From the NCBI RefSeq assembly GCF_016714285.1, contig NZ_JADJNN010000022.1, positions 62,001 through 126,000 of the forward strand: a stretch of DNA of 64,000 nt, read 5' to 3'. Source of the DNA: Nannocystis sp. GTDB lineage: Bacteria; Myxococcota_A; Polyangia; Nannocystales; Nannocystaceae. This document shows positions 48,749 to 56,981 of this stretch, piece after piece (positions within the stretch are counted from its first letter, which is position 1; every line of letters begins with the position of its first letter). Both the position numbers and the translations under genes were made by a program. The notes beneath the pieces are model-generated. The model was not told the origin of the DNA. It was given only the letters and a program-made list of their open reading frames with translations, and ran no database searches.

Positions 48749-49579
48749 ATGCGCGTGACATCGTCCCTGGTCCTCGCGCTCGTCAGTGGGCTCGCGGCCG
48801 CCTGCTTCGTGGACCCCGGGAGCGGCAGCGGAGGCGCCACGGGCGACGCGACCGGCGGCACCGGAACGACGTCGCCGACTAGCGACGCCGACGCGAGCAG
48901 CGGCGGCACCACGGGGATGACGGTGACGACGACCGTCGATCCGGTGACCAGCTCGGATGGGTCCACGGGGGGGTGCGAGGGCATGTGCTGCGGGGATGGC
49001 ACGGTCGATGTGAACGAGCAGTGCGACGACGGCAACAAGGTCGACGACGACTTCTGCGCCGCGTCGTGCGTGCGCGTCGCGTATCGCGTGTTCGTGACGA
49101 AGCAGGGGTCGGTCCTGAGCGGCGGCTTGACCGAGGCCGATGAGGTCTGTCACGCGGCCGCGGCCGCGGCGGGGCTGCCGGGCGTGTACCGGGCCTGGCT
49201 CAGTACATCGACGGTCAGCGCGAAGGATCGCGTGACCCACAAGCAGGCGCTGCCGATCCGCCGCCTCGACAACCAGACCGTGGTCATGAGCGCGGCGGAT
49301 CTGGTGAGCGGGAGCCTGCTCGCGCCGATCGCCGTCAGCGAGGCCGGCGAGCTGCTCCCCTTGATGCCGGCGTGCACCGAGGAGTCGGCGGTTTGGACCG
49401 GCACGCTGGCCAACGGGGAGCCGAACGCCGACACCAATTGCGGGGACTGGACCACCACGATGGGCGGTGGGGGTGCGGCGGGCTTCCTGGCGAACGCCGA
49501 CGCGAGCTGGACCGACGCGGGGTGTGCCGTGGCCTGTGGGGCCAGTCTCCACCTCTACTGCTTCGAGGTCGACCCCTGA
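48749..49579 (+). CDS. DUF1554-type lipoprotein
   Basis: A 276-residue lipoprotein (VLALVSGLAAAC) with a Ser/Thr/Gly linker, one Cys-rich repeat (CCGDGTVDVNEQCDDGN) and a C-terminal domain opening YRVFVTKQGSVLSGGLTEAD. That domain contains DEVCHAAAAAAGLPGVYRAW and NCGDWTT, the DUF1554/endostatin-like lectin pattern found in secreted bacterial proteins. The ATG at 48749 supplies the signal peptide; a start at 48695 would precede it with unrelated residues. Confidence 0.82.
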   Translation: MRVTSSLVLALVSGLAAACFVDPGSGSGGATGDATGGTGTTSPTSDADASSGGTTGMTVTTTVDPVTSSDGSTGGCEGMCCGDGTVDVNEQCDDGNKVDDDFCAASCVRVAYRVFVTKQGSVLSGGLTEADEVCHAAAAAAGLPGVYRAWLSTSTVSAKDRVTHKQALPIRRLDNQTVVMSAADLVSGSLLAPIAVSEAGELLPLMPACTEESAVWTGTLANGEPNADTNCGDWTTTMGGGGAAGFLANADASWTDAGCAVACGASLHLYCFEVDP

Positions 49580-49683
49580 GGCGCTCGGTGGTCGCGATCT
49601 GCCGGGACGTCGGCCCGGACAATCATCGAACATCCATCTGGCCTCCAAAACGTCGGATCTTGCGGTATCTTCCAATCGCCAAT

Positions 49684-50327
49684 ATGCGCATATTTTTTCC
49701 GATCACCCTCGCGGCCCTGGGCGCCTGCGGCCCGATCGCGGCCCCACCCGAGGACGTGACCACCTCCGACGCGAGCACCAGCACCGGCGTCGCGGTGACC
49801 GCACCGACGACCACCACCTCGACCAGCGACGTCAGCACAACGAGCACCAGCACTGGCGCCAGTGCCAGCACCGGAACGACGGTCGACTCCTCCTTCATCC
49901 CCATCCCCATCCCCGACGTCGGCAACGGGAGCCCGCGGGCTTCTCCTGCGCCATCGGGGGTGAGAGCATCCTCACCCTTTGTTTCCCCGAATGCGATCCG
50001 CTGCTCGGGGATTGTTTCCCCGAGGACGAACTATGCATCCCGAGTGGCGAGGGCTTCAATTGTGTGCCCGACGCCTCGGGCGACGGGGGCCAATTCAACG
50101 ATGCCTGCGAGACCCCCGACGCTTGCGACCCCGGCCTCCTTTGTTTTGACCCCGTGGCCACCGCGAGCGCCTGCGACCTCAACGCAAATGGCTGCTGCAC
50201 GCCCTTCTGCCAGCTCCCGGATGGCCCCTGCCCGAACCCCGACCAGCAGTGCCTGCCGTGGTTTGACCCGATGATGCCCGTCCTGCCCGGCTACGAGGAC
50301 CTCGGCTTCTGCGCGATCGCCCCATGA
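49684..50327 (+). CDS. Cys-rich lipoprotein, frameshifted
   Basis: The first 80 codons (from the ATG at 49684) encode the lipoprotein signal FPITLAALGAC and a Ser/Thr linker to PIPIPDVGNG. The Cys-rich mature domain (GFSCAIGGESILTLCFPECD onward to LGFCAIAP-stop) is in another frame and ends at 50327. The two join if one G is restored in the GGG at about 49928-49930 (AACGGGAGCCC). The domain resembles the Cys-rich repeats common in Nannocystis lipoproteins. Either the assembly dropped a base or the gene is inactive. Confidence 0.7.
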
Positions 50328-50376
50328 GCGGTCCAATCCCTTGTTGGCCGGACGGCGAAACGACTAGAGTGTCGGT

Positions 50377-51249
50377 ATGTCCTTTCCTGGCGGGCCGGGT
50401 ACGGTGCTGTCACGGGCTCCCGGGAGGAGCCCGATCTGGATGCTGTCGACCGCGCGAGGGCCTGCTGCCCTGGCGATCGATCACGACTGCTTGCTCGACC
50501 GCGACGACGTCCTGCTGGAGGACAACTTCTTCCCGGAGGCCCCCGAGCACACCTCGCGTGTCGTGAAGTTCCTGCGCGAGCACCAGCACGAGGCCTTGCC
50601 GCGGTATGTTGACGACTGGATCGCCCGCGACCGGACGATCCACCAGTACTCGGCGAAGAGCGGCTTGGACGGGCCGATCCATCACCTCCTGTGTGAGCGC
50701 AGCGCGGGCATCTCGGGCCTTCGCTATCTCCAGGGCCATCGCATGCGCGGCGCAGGTCTCCCGCCGGCGCTGGCGCTCCGCATCGTCGAGCGCCTCGCGG
50801 ATGTCTGTCGGCTCGCACACGCCGCGGGCGTGGTCCACGGGGGCATGATGCTGGACCACGGCGTGCGGGTCGGCGCCAACGGTCGACCGGTGCTTGAGCA
50901 CTGGACGAATGGCCGACGCGGGCTCGGCAACGTGGGCTGCGACCGCGAGGGCCTGTGGTACGGCGTCCGCGACCTGCTCGGCGGGGAGGTGCCGAGCCCG
51001 CTGCCGGTCGGCGATGTGTTCGCGCTCGGCTCCATGCTGGCGCTGCTCGTGACGGGCGAGCCGGCGTATGTGCGTGGGCCCAGGCGCCACGAGTATCGCC
51101 CGCCGTCGGCGTGCGGGCCGGCGTTCGCCTGGCTCGACGAGGTGGTCGGCCTCGCCTGCGACCCGTCGCTGGGCTTCCCGCTGACCGCGACCACGCTGGC
51201 GGCGCGGCTCGTCGGGCTGCTGGCGGCGCGGCGTCCGGCGCCGGAGTGA
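50377..51249 (+). CDS. Predicted pseudokinase
   Basis: A 290-residue protein with Hanks-kinase organisation but lost catalytic residues. The catalytic-loop region reads AHAAGVVHGGMMLDHGVRV, where active kinases have HGD-K-N, and the metal site reads PVLEHW instead of DFG. There is no Gly-rich loop or clear VAIK lysine. The later GDVFALGSMLALLVTGEPAYV matches kinase subdomain IX-X. It has no membrane segment. Probably an allosteric scaffold. The next gene begins with the base after its stop codon. Confidence 0.7.
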   Translation: MSFPGGPGTVLSRAPGRSPIWMLSTARGPAALAIDHDCLLDRDDVLLEDNFFPEAPEHTSRVVKFLREHQHEALPRYVDDWIARDRTIHQYSAKSGLDGPIHHLLCERSAGISGLRYLQGHRMRGAGLPPALALRIVERLADVCRLAHAAGVVHGGMMLDHGVRVGANGRPVLEHWTNGRRGLGNVGCDREGLWYGVRDLLGGEVPSPLPVGDVFALGSMLALLVTGEPAYVRGPRRHEYRPPSACGPAFAWLDEVVGLACDPSLGFPLTATTLAARLVGLLAARRPAPE

Positions 51250-52146
51250 GTGCAGGCGGGGCTGGAGCGCGGCGATTTTGCTGCGCTCGCCGAACATGTC
51301 GCTTGCGCCCCAGGGCCCGGCGTGGGCGAGCTGGCGTCCGCGGTGTGCAGCGCGGTGCGGCGGCACGTGCTGGGCGCGCTCGCGGGGGAGCGCGCAGTGC
51401 CGATATTCTCCGAGCTGCTGCTCGCGGTCTGCCCGGAGGCGCTGGCGATCGTGCGTGCATATGCGTCGACGCCTGGGGGGTCATCGTGGGGCCGGCATAT
51501 GGCGCTTCGCCTGCTTGCGAGCGTCGGCGATCGGGACACGCTCGCGCTTGCCTTCGCGGCCCGACTGGGCGAGTGGCCCGCGCCGCTCGGCTGGTCGCTG
51601 CGACCCGAGCTCGTGGATGTCCACGGTGCGCCGTGCCCTCACCCGTGGCGCTCGCTGGTCGGCGAGCCGTCCATCGACGAGCGGGAGGGACTGCGGCGAA
51701 TGTGCCCGCAATGCGGGCCGCTGCGCTCGGCCAGCGCCTACTGGAACGAGCAGATCGCCACATCCGCCGCGCGGGACTTCTCGGCGGTCCTGAAGCTCGT
51801 GGTGATCACGGCCGCCGGCACCGTCGTGCGTGAGCTGTGGCCCGGCGGCCCGGGCGGACTCGGTGCGGACGCGAGCGATATGCTGGCGATCGCGGGCCTC
51901 GATCCGGCCGCTCACGCGGGGATCTCCGCGGTCGACGGGTTTTCTGTGGTGTTCACATATGGCCTATTCGGCGTGCCGTTTGCCGACGGCAGCGAGCTTC
52001 GTGCGGACTTGCTCGACACCCGCGACGTCGGTAGTTCGGTCGTGGTCGGCCCGCTGCGCTTCGAGGCGAGCGCGCCCGGTGAGGTCACCGTGCGTGCGCC
52101 GGCGGGGCTGCCCCTGGTCGTTGCGCAGTCGAGGGGGCACGGTTGA
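51250..52146 (+). CDS. Unknown protein coupled to the pseudokinase
   Basis: A 298-residue protein starting with a GTG directly after the previous stop codon, so translation is likely coupled. The N-terminal half is helical. The middle holds a CPHPWRSL and MCPQCG pair that may bind zinc. The C-terminal half has strands and a hydrophobic helix (DFSAVLKLVVITAAGTVV) ending in a compact alpha/beta domain. I recognise no family. With the pseudokinase it forms a two-gene unit. Confidence 0.65.
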   Translation: MQAGLERGDFAALAEHVACAPGPGVGELASAVCSAVRRHVLGALAGERAVPIFSELLLAVCPEALAIVRAYASTPGGSSWGRHMALRLLASVGDRDTLALAFAARLGEWPAPLGWSLRPELVDVHGAPCPHPWRSLVGEPSIDEREGLRRMCPQCGPLRSASAYWNEQIATSAARDFSAVLKLVVITAAGTVVRELWPGGPGGLGADASDMLAIAGLDPAAHAGISAVDGFSVVFTYGLFGVPFADGSELRADLLDTRDVGSSVVVGPLRFEASAPGEVTVRAPAGLPLVVAQSRGHG

Positions 52147-52158
52147 GTCGAGGACGCT

Positions 52159-53181
52159 TTAGCGGACCCACAGGGTCCAGCGAGCCTTCGCGTTCTTCTG
52201 CTTGGACAGGCAGCAGGTCGAGGATTCGTTGAGGTTGGCGGCCAGCCCGCCGCCGTAGCTGCGGCAATAGGCAGAGGGCTCGACCATGTAGTCGCCGGCG
52301 TTCTTCGACACCGAGCGGGTCGATGGGAAGTGCATCTCCTGCCACAGGTTTTGCCCCCAGTCGGCGTCGGTCGCGGTGCTTTTGTGGTGGGTGCCGAAGT
52401 GACAGACCTTGCCGCCGCAGTTACCCCAGCCGAGGCTCGTGCCGCACTGGTATGCCATGCTCGAGGCTCCGGCGTTGGGCCCGACCAGCTTCTGGACATT
52501 GACCGCCTGGGCCAGGCCCGGGCAATCGTTCTTGTAGGTCTGCCCGACCGGCTTCTCGACGCGGATCGCCGAATGATAGCTGGAGATCCCGCAATTGCTG
52601 CAATCGTCGTTCTGCTTGTTGGCGAAGACTACCTGGGTCGTCCCGGCCCAGAACAGATCGATGTCGAAGTTCCAGTTGCTCGCGCGGGTGTTGTCAAAGG
52701 CGCCGTTGGTCGCCTGGATGTCGGGCTGCCCGGTGTTGTCGGAGTTCACGTTGCGGTTCAGGACCAGCGTCCAGCCGCCGCCGTCCGTCTGCATGTCGCA
52801 GAACGCCTTGAACGGGTCCACGCCGCCGGCGCCGTCGGGGTCGATCGTATAGACCTTGCTGGTCGCCGCCGGCACCAGCGCGAGGATCGCCTTGCAGCTC
52901 GGTGCGGGGACCAGCTCCTCGCACGCCTTCGAGCAGGTGTCGAGGTTGTCCTGATTGCCGTCGTCGCAGGCCTCGACGCCCGCCTCGACCACGCCGTCGC
53001 CGCAGCTCGCGTGCTTGCAGGTGGAGCGGCACGCGTCGGTCTCGATCATGTTGGCGTCGTCGCACTCCTCGACGTCGGCCTGCACGAAGCCGTCGCCGCA
53101 GCTGGCCGCCTCGCAGGTCGACAGGCACGCGTCGCTGTCGACGTCGTTGCCGTCGTCTACGTCGCCCGCAAACGGGCCCAA
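52159..53181 (-). CDS. Fibrinogen-like protein, truncated at the 5' end
   Basis: A 340-residue product of which the C-terminal 250 residues are a fibrinogen-related lectin domain. It opens SCKAILALVPAATSKVYTID, has the conserved FCDMQTDGGGWTLVLN, and ends ARWTLWVR. Ahead of it are two complete Cys-rich repeats (CGDGFVQADVEECDDAN, CGDGVVEAGVEACDDGN) and a broken third (GDVDDGNDVDSDACLSTC) in which the expected first Cys is lost. The reading frame opens only at a TTG (53181), with a stop shortly upstream, and no signal peptide is present. An intact relative at 32046-33041 has one, so this copy is probably decapitated. Confidence 0.6.
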   Translation of the reverse strand: MGPFAGDVDDGNDVDSDACLSTCEAASCGDGFVQADVEECDDANMIETDACRSTCKHASCGDGVVEAGVEACDDGNQDNLDTCSKACEELVPAPSCKAILALVPAATSKVYTIDPDGAGGVDPFKAFCDMQTDGGGWTLVLNRNVNSDNTGQPDIQATNGAFDNTRASNWNFDIDLFWAGTTQVVFANKQNDDCSNCGISSYHSAIRVEKPVGQTYKNDCPGLAQAVNVQKLVGPNAGASSMAYQCGTSLGWGNCGGKVCHFGTHHKSTATDADWGQNLWQEMHFPSTRSVSKNAGDYMVEPSAYCRSYGGGLAANLNESSTCCLSKQKNAKARWTLWVR

Positions 53182-53506
53182 TTCCGGCGGTTACGGCACT
53201 TTGATCCGCTGATCGGGAAAAACGAACCAGACTCGAACCAAATTGAACCCGCGGAGGGGGATCGCGTCGTCGCGCAAAATCCCATGCGCTGCCAGAAAAC
53301 CGGGCCAGGGTCGGCGGCCCTGTGGCCCAAACTGGATCCATGGCCCCCGGACCTCCCGTTCCCCACGATGCCCCGGGAGGCGCCGACGGGACGCGGGCAT
53401 GGCCGCTCAACCTGCCTCATAAGACCTGTCCGATAGGGCAGGCCGGCGGCCTTCCGGAGAAGTTCGCTCAGTGCATCGACGCGGCGAGGGTGGATCTCGG
53501 CAAGGG
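53182..53506. other. Rearranged intergenic stretch
   Basis: No gene is supported here. It begins at the broken 5' end of the fibrinogen-like gene and runs to a gene fragment at 53507. The only structured element is the hairpin CCTGTCC-GATA-GGGCAGG at 53425-53442. Base composition is less GC-skewed than in the flanks. Confidence 0.5.
53425..53442. repeat. CCTGTCC-GATA-GGGCAGG hairpin, copy 6
   Basis: Seven-base arms with one G-T pair around GATA, in the intergenic stretch downstream of the truncated fibrinogen-like gene's broken end. It belongs to the same TGTCC-N4-GGRCA family as copies 1-5. Confidence 0.6.
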
Positions 53507-53765
53507 TCAGTTCGGCAGCGGTGCGGCGGCCTTCTCGAGCGCCACGCGGATGCTCTGCCAAGCGTTCGACGCGATACCACCAGCGCGGAGGCTCCAGACG
53601 ACAAGCGGCGCCTGGCCGAGCCCGGTCGTCGCGGCGACGAACAGGTCGACGGGGGGCACGGAGATCCCAGCGTTTTCGGAGAGGGGCCGATCGCAGCGAT
53701 AGCGCTCGACCCCTCGAAGGTCGCCTTCTGCGCGCGACGGCTCAGTGTCTTGGACTCTGAATTGA
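53507..53765 (-). pseudogene. C-terminal fragment of an unidentified gene
   Basis: On the minus strand a frame of about 86 codons ends at a stop at 53507 and shows strong G/C third-position bias in its last 60 codons (segments such as GISVPPVDLFVAATTGLGQ, PLVVWSLRAGGIASNAWQS and IRVALEKAAAPLPN). No good start codon precedes it and the upstream part is lost, so I read it as the 3' end of a truncated gene. I do not recognise the family. Confidence 0.4.
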
Positions 53766-53802
53766 TCTGCAACACGCGGCCCCGTGCGGCCGAATCCACA
53801 TC

Positions 53803-54486
53803 ATGGCCGCTTCCACCGTCCTCTTCAGCACCATCCTCATCCTCCAAACCGCGTTGACTTCCCCCGCGCCCACAACACGACCCACGTCTCCCACGACCAC
53901 ACCGGCGCCCTCGGCGGAGCGGGCCCGCATCGCCTCGGCTCGCCCCGAAGCTCTCAAAGTCGACATGGCGGCCGAGCCCAACCACCTGGCGATCAAAGTG
54001 AAATTTCGGCTCAAGGGCTCACATGCGCCCGGAGAACTCCTGATCGATCTATGGAGTCGGGGCGACGAAGCCATCGTCGAGTCCCACTTCTCCGTAAGGG
54101 GTCGCGTGCACTTGACCGCTCGTCAAGTCTACGGGACTGATCACCATCAGCTCTGGATGTCACCCACACTCGAGGCCGAGTTGTCCCAAAGCGCCCCCCA
54201 CCTTAGCCTGGCGTACCTGGCGATCCTGACGGATCCGGATTTCATCACTCAGATCGAGGCTCGCCTTGGTCAGCTCCCGTCGGACCCTCTCGCGGGCAAC
54301 GCGGCATGCGGTGTCACAAAGTGGGGTCTAAAGTCGCTTCTGGTGCTCGCCGGAATGGCCTGCTGTGCTGGTGGATTTGGCATTTTCTGCGCAGCGTGTG
54401 GGATCGGTGCGGCGACCGGAGTTGACGCGATCAACGACGGTATCGACTGCAAAAAGGAGTGCAAACCAGACTGTCCCATCTCCTGA
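53803..54486 (+). CDS. Secreted precursor with Cys-rich, halocin-C8-like C-terminus
   Basis: A 227-residue protein. A signal peptide (VLFSTILILQTALTS) and Thr/Pro-rich linker are followed by a cysteine-free domain (about residues 50-165), then a 59-residue C-terminal region with all eight Cys of the protein. That tail begins CGVTKWGLKSLLVLAGMACC, continues AGGFGIFCAACGIGAATG and ends with IDCKKECKPDCPIS. The order of signal, immunity-like region and compact Cys/Gly-rich hydrophobic peptide is that of pro-halocin C8, whose C-terminal 76 residues are the toxin and whose N-terminal part is the immunity protein. The match is architectural only. A small membrane protein gene follows by 36 bases. 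Confidence 0.6.
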   Translation: MAASTVLFSTILILQTALTSPAPTTRPTSPTTTPAPSAERARIASARPEALKVDMAAEPNHLAIKVKFRLKGSHAPGELLIDLWSRGDEAIVESHFSVRGRVHLTARQVYGTDHHQLWMSPTLEAELSQSAPHLSLAYLAILTDPDFITQIEARLGQLPSDPLAGNAACGVTKWGLKSLLVLAGMACCAGGFGIFCAACGIGAATGVDAINDGIDCKKECKPDCPIS

Positions 54487-54522
54487 CACGCGTGCGACGG
54501 ACACGCTACACTCGGCTTGATC

Positions 54523-54837
54523 ATGTCGACCCTGGCACCTCGCCCCACGGACGCACCTGCTCGACTCGATATGCCTCAACGCTGGGGCATCGTCCCCACG
54601 AGCGCATTCTGGAAACGACCTGACGTCTGGAAAATCGCCAGGATTCCGACCGTGGTCTTCCTCTTCTTCTGGCTCTTCGCGCTCGACATCTTCGTGACCG
54701 GCTCGACGCCACTTTGGGCGAGTGGCTTGCTCGGCGGGCTCGGCCCGTTCCTATTCGTCGGTCTGCTCGAGCGCTTCCTCCGTCGACGCATGCGGCAGCG
54801 ACGTCTCCTCGGCCCCGCCGCCGACGTTGAGCGGTGA
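54523..54837 (+). CDS. Small membrane protein
   Basis: A 104-residue protein with two hydrophobic segments: IPTVVFLFFWLFALDIFV (about 43-60) and ASGLLGGLGPFLFVGLLE (about 68-85). An Arg-rich C-terminus (RRRMRQRR) suits an inside-positive topology. It starts 36 bases after the Cys-rich precursor gene on the same strand and could be its immunity or transport accessory. No family is recognised. The 239 bases after it hold nothing I can support. Confidence 0.6.
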   Translation: MSTLAPRPTDAPARLDMPQRWGIVPTSAFWKRPDVWKIARIPTVVFLFFWLFALDIFVTGSTPLWASGLLGGLGPFLFVGLLERFLRRRMRQRRLLGPAADVER

Positions 54838-55076
54838 CAGTCACGACCAGCGACAGCCCGTCCACCGCTTCGAGGCACAGCTTGCCGGCTCATCGCCCAC
54901 AGCACCCGCCCGCCCGCGTCCGCTCGCGATGGACCGGGTCGATGGCCGCTTGCGAACGCGCCCTCGTCCGACGCATCCGCGAACACGGCTCGCAGGAGAG
55001 ATCCTAGGGCCGGACTCTGATTGCTGCCTCGACATAGGTTGCCCCAGGGGCGCCATGGGTTGACAGCGGTGACGAG

Positions 55077-55754
55077 GTGGATTCCGATGGGCTCGTGCGC
55101 ATCGACCGAGAACGCGGTGAGATCCACTTCAAGCCGACCTACTTCGGTCCTGGCCTGGTCGGGAAGAAGACCTGCCTGCAGTACATCTGGAACCGGACGC
55201 GCCCGGAGTACAAGACGGCGTTGCAAGACCTCGTTCCAGCGGACGAACTCGGAGTCTTTTCCTGGGAGGAATACCAAGAACGGCGCCCAACGCTTCGCGG
55301 ACGTCAGGTGTGGTTCGAGCTTACCCCCGCAACGCTGGCGCCGCTCGCCGGCCTCCGGGTGAAGCTCGACCTTCACACCAATCCCGGGGCATGCTGGATC
55401 GAGCCGACGCGACGGTTCAGTCTCGTTGGTGCCGACGGCGTGATGTTCGTCGCCCATGCCGACCCCATCGGGGCGAATTCTAATTTGGAGGCGCTGCAAA
55501 TGCTCGAGGAGCTATTGGCGGAGGGTGTCGCCTACCAGCGCGAGATTCCGCGAGTGTTCTGCTACAACCGGCGGGACACCGACGGGCTGTGCGACCTCGC
55601 CGATCTGGAGCGGGACCTCAACCCGGGCCGGCGCTGGTCCAGCTTCACCATCTCGGCCGTCCGCGGGGAAGGTGTGTTCGACGCCTTGAAAGCGCTGGTG
55701 GGTGCGGTGATTCGTCCCCTGGAAGCGGCTCCGGGCCGCCTCGCGGCCCGATAG
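55077..55754 (+). CDS. MglA-like small GTPase, degenerate
   Basis: A 225-residue homologue of MglA, the Ras-like GTPase that sets cell polarity in myxobacteria. The match is clear around FKPTYFGPGLVGKKTCLQYI, DGVMFVAHADP, CYNRRDTDGLCDLADLERDLN and GVFDALKALVGAVI. Three key sites are altered: the P-loop has Lys where Ser/Thr follows GK, the switch-II motif reads TNPGAC instead of TVPGQV (catalytic Gln lost), and the base-recognition motif is NRRD rather than NKxD. It may bind nucleotide poorly or without hydrolysis. The start is a GTG at 55077 with only a weak ribosome site. No MglB gene is adjacent. Confidence 0.8.
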   Translation: MDSDGLVRIDRERGEIHFKPTYFGPGLVGKKTCLQYIWNRTRPEYKTALQDLVPADELGVFSWEEYQERRPTLRGRQVWFELTPATLAPLAGLRVKLDLHTNPGACWIEPTRRFSLVGADGVMFVAHADPIGANSNLEALQMLEELLAEGVAYQREIPRVFCYNRRDTDGLCDLADLERDLNPGRRWSSFTISAVRGEGVFDALKALVGAVIRPLEAAPGRLAAR

Positions 55755-55841
55755 GCGCAACGGTGGTGGCGACCGCGACGCCATTGCGGCGGGTGTCGGC
55801 GATCCGCGTACGACCCCCGGGGGAAGTGCGAGGCTCGGGCG

Positions 55842-56570
55842 TCAGCGCGTGATCATCGCGCCGAAGCGGCGATGGGCCGCGGGGCAACTCGCCAGCGCCA
55901 CCTCGAGCCAGGAGCGCCCGCCGAGGTGCGACGGAACGACACGCCGGAGCGCTTCGATGGTGTCGGGGTGGGCGAGCACGAGCTTGTGATCGTGCTCGAG
56001 CGCGGGCCAGATCTCGATGTCGGGCTGCTGGTCAGGAAAGTGTGTGGGGCCGACCGTGCGGGTGATCAGGCCCAAGGCGCCCTCCGAGAGCTTCGCAAGC
56101 CGCTCGGGCGGGGCCTTGCGTTCGATCAGCAGCAGGTTTCGCATGGTGTGCGGCGCGGACTCGCGGATGATCCGCTGGTCGTGGAACAGGCAGGCGACCA
56201 TGCCGCCGGTCCAGGCGACGACCACGCGGTCGTCGGTGACGACGGCACACGTCAGCGACACTTCGGGGGAGTAGCCTCCTTGCTGGTAGCGGCGCGCGGG
56301 CATGGTGTCGATGCGCTGCGAGGCAGCGACGAACGCCCGCAAGAGCGCGGCGGGCCAGTCGGTCTCGCCGGCCCGCGCGGCGGCGACGAGCGAGTCGCGG
56401 GCGCCGGCCACGGCCGGCGCTGCTCCCTCCATGCCTGAACTGGAGCGCGCTGCGAAGGCGATCGCGGCGACGGCGACATCTCTGACGGTCTCGGCAGCGA
56501 CGGGTTGCGTCGGCTCGGACCCCGGTAGCGCTACGACGAAGGAGAGCATGCGGCAAGGACGATATCTCAT
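55842..56570 (-). CDS. PP2C-like protein
   Basis: A 242-residue protein with patterns of the PP2C phosphatase fold: SLTCAVVTDDRVVVAWTGGMVACLFHD, then PHTMRNLL and GALGLITRTVG, matching the central strands of Stp/PrpC enzymes. The usual metal-binding DGMGG is not evident in the N-terminal 60 residues, so it may be inactive or distant. The start may be the ATG at 56570 or 56549. Its neighbours, an MglA-like GTPase and a Ser/Thr kinase, support a signalling role. Confidence 0.55.
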   Translation of the reverse strand: MRYRPCRMLSFVVALPGSEPTQPVAAETVRDVAVAAIAFAARSSSGMEGAAPAVAGARDSLVAAARAGETDWPAALLRAFVAASQRIDTMPARRYQQGGYSPEVSLTCAVVTDDRVVVAWTGGMVACLFHDQRIIRESAPHTMRNLLLIERKAPPERLAKLSEGALGLITRTVGPTHFPDQQPDIEIWPALEHDHKLVLAHPDTIEALRRVVPSHLGGRSWLEVALASCPAAHRRFGAMITR

Positions 56571-56749
56571 GAGCGCGGTGGTGGGGCTGGTGGAGTCGAC
56601 GGTGCTGGCGTTACCGGGGGGACGTCCTGGTGGTGCATCCACCGGAGGGAGCGACCTCGGCCATCAACGAGCCCGCGGGAGCGACTCGTCACGCGTACAC
56701 CTTGGCGCGCCACCGCGGCCTCGACGCCGAGGGCGCTGGCCGGTCCCGG
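56571..56749. other. Upstream region of the PP2C-like gene
   Basis: No gene is supported between the PP2C-like start and the small minus-strand gene at 56750. Open frames on both strands are GC-artefact length. It probably carries the promoter of the PP2C-like gene. Confidence 0.5.
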
Positions 56750-56938
56750 TCACTCGCGGCCCAGCGCCGCCGCGCGGGCCCGCGTCCACACGCGCAGCGC
56801 CTCCGCCTCGCGGGGCACCCGATCCGCTGCGAGTCGCTGAATGCCCGCGCTGTGGGTTGCCACGCCCCCGCCCGGCTCCGCGACCAGGGCATGGCGCTCA
56901 TCCGCGCCGCCGAGCTGACACGCGTGCCCGTCTTTCAT
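56750..56938 (-). CDS. Small protein of unknown function
   Basis: A 62-residue frame starting at the ATG at 56938, eight bases after GGAGAA, with strong G/C third-position bias to the stop. Segments include MKDGHACQLGGADERHALVA and RVPREAEALRVWTRARAAAL. It lies divergent from the kinase gene at 56982. I recognise no family, and it may be a fragment of a longer gene. Confidence 0.4.
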   Translation of the reverse strand: MKDGHACQLGGADERHALVAEPGGGVATHSAGIQRLAADRVPREAEALRVWTRARAAALGRE

Positions 56939-56981
56939 GCGCTGCGGTTCTCCGGTACGATGACGCGTCCTACGAAGCGCC

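Noticed and set aside
53182..53506. A mobile element as the cause of the truncated gene
   Set aside because: No transposase motif, terminal inverted repeat or target duplication could be found.
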